Made by a program: the position numbers and the translations under genes
Notes under the pieces: model-generated
Databases searched by the model: none
Told to the model about the DNA's origin: nothing
Seen by the model: the letters and a program-made list of their open reading frames with translations, nothing else
Source: CALGFH01 sp036003705
GTDB taxonomy: Bacteria; Actinomycetota; CALGFH01
DNA length: 32,153 nt
NCBI GenBank assembly: GCA_036003705.1
Contig: DASYSE010000125.1
Span: forward strand, 1 to 32,153
Direction of reading: 5' to 3'
Part shown: piece after piece, positions 32,037 to 32,153 of the stretch
Layout: each line of letters opens with the position of its first letter
Numbering within the stretch: position 1 is the stretch's first letter

Positions 32037-32153
32037 TTAGAGCAGCGCGCGGAGCAGGGCGACGCGGCCGAGCAGGCCGACGGCCCGGCCGGCGTCAGGG
32101 GTGCCGGCGGTGCGGCGGGCGGCGGCCTGGAGCGCGACCCGGTCGGCGCCGGG
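32037..32153 (-). CDS. C-terminal end of an unidentified gene (runs off the window)
   Basis: Thirty-eight codons before a TAA (32037-32039) are open to the window edge and end with AVGLLGRVALLRALL. The segment is Ala/Leu/Arg-rich and helical. There is too little to assign a family. The frame has strong GC bias at third positions, which supports coding on this strand. Confidence 0.4.
   Translation of the reverse strand, partial: PGADRVALQAAARRTAGTPDAGRAVGLLGRVALLRALL

Overview
The window reads as chromosome from a very GC-rich Actinomycetota, probably a deep or poorly cultured lineage. The evidence is strong G/C bias at third codon positions, frequent GTG and TTG starts with GGAGG-type ribosome sites, a bifunctional F420 FO synthase (FbiC), a MarP-type acid-resistance protease, a SigB/SigF-type sigma factor and several protein families typical of actinobacteria. 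I cannot name a genus from the sequence alone.

Layout. 1-12319 is ordinary housekeeping and stress-response sequence: the start of adenylate kinase (-), a divergent LysR regulator (+), a DUF6328 membrane protein (-), a SigB-type sigma factor (-), HMG-CoA lyase (-), a two-gene unit of TypA/BipA GTPase and an unknown helical protein (-), NhaA antiporter (+), a GAF-domain protein (-), a thioredoxin-fold DUF255 protein (-), an NTF2/SnoaL-like protein (+), a MOSC protein (-) and a 5'-truncated pyridoxamine-phosphate-oxidase-like remnant (+). 12320-13808 holds an L,D-transpeptidase preceded by a roughly 190-nt leader. That leader folds on paper into a closed structure hiding the Shine-Dalgarno and abutting the start codon, and the gene is followed by a clear terminator.

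13718-18701 is an accessory island of about 5 kb. Its base composition is less GC-extreme and nearly all its genes are unknown. It is bounded by inverted sequences (CTAG + GAGAGTCC ... AGCGAAAC at both ends), so it could be one transposon with passenger genes: a frameshifted DDE transposase at the right end, then (leftwards) a winged-helix-like unknown protein, a NYN-domain nuclease, a pentapeptide/beta-helix-like protein, a tightly coupled pair of unknown genes and a small membrane protein. It also carries a DnaA-box cluster, repeated hairpin elements, a repeated TATCGG/CCGATA motif and a long stem-loop. Removing the island would leave the L,D-transpeptidase and the next minus-strand gene convergent with about 11 bp between them.

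18713-32153 returns to ordinary sequence: a membrane-anchored unknown protein (-), a GH15 glucoamylase/trehalase-like enzyme (+) converging on glucokinase (-), FbiC (-) divergent from an HxlR regulator (+), a DsrE protein (-) divergent from a CoA-disulfide-reductase-like flavoenzyme (+), a small Cys/His protein (-), MarP (+), a decayed gene remnant (+), fumarase FumC (-) divergent from a DUF5655 protein (+), a 3' remnant of a 2-hydroxyacid dehydrogenase (-) and the end of an unidentified gene (-).

Together the core genes cover central carbon metabolism (GH15-glucokinase, fumarase, HMG-CoA lyase), F420 biosynthesis, redox/thiol balance, ion homeostasis and cell-envelope stress. The two most unusual items are the island and the structured leader of the L,D-transpeptidase.
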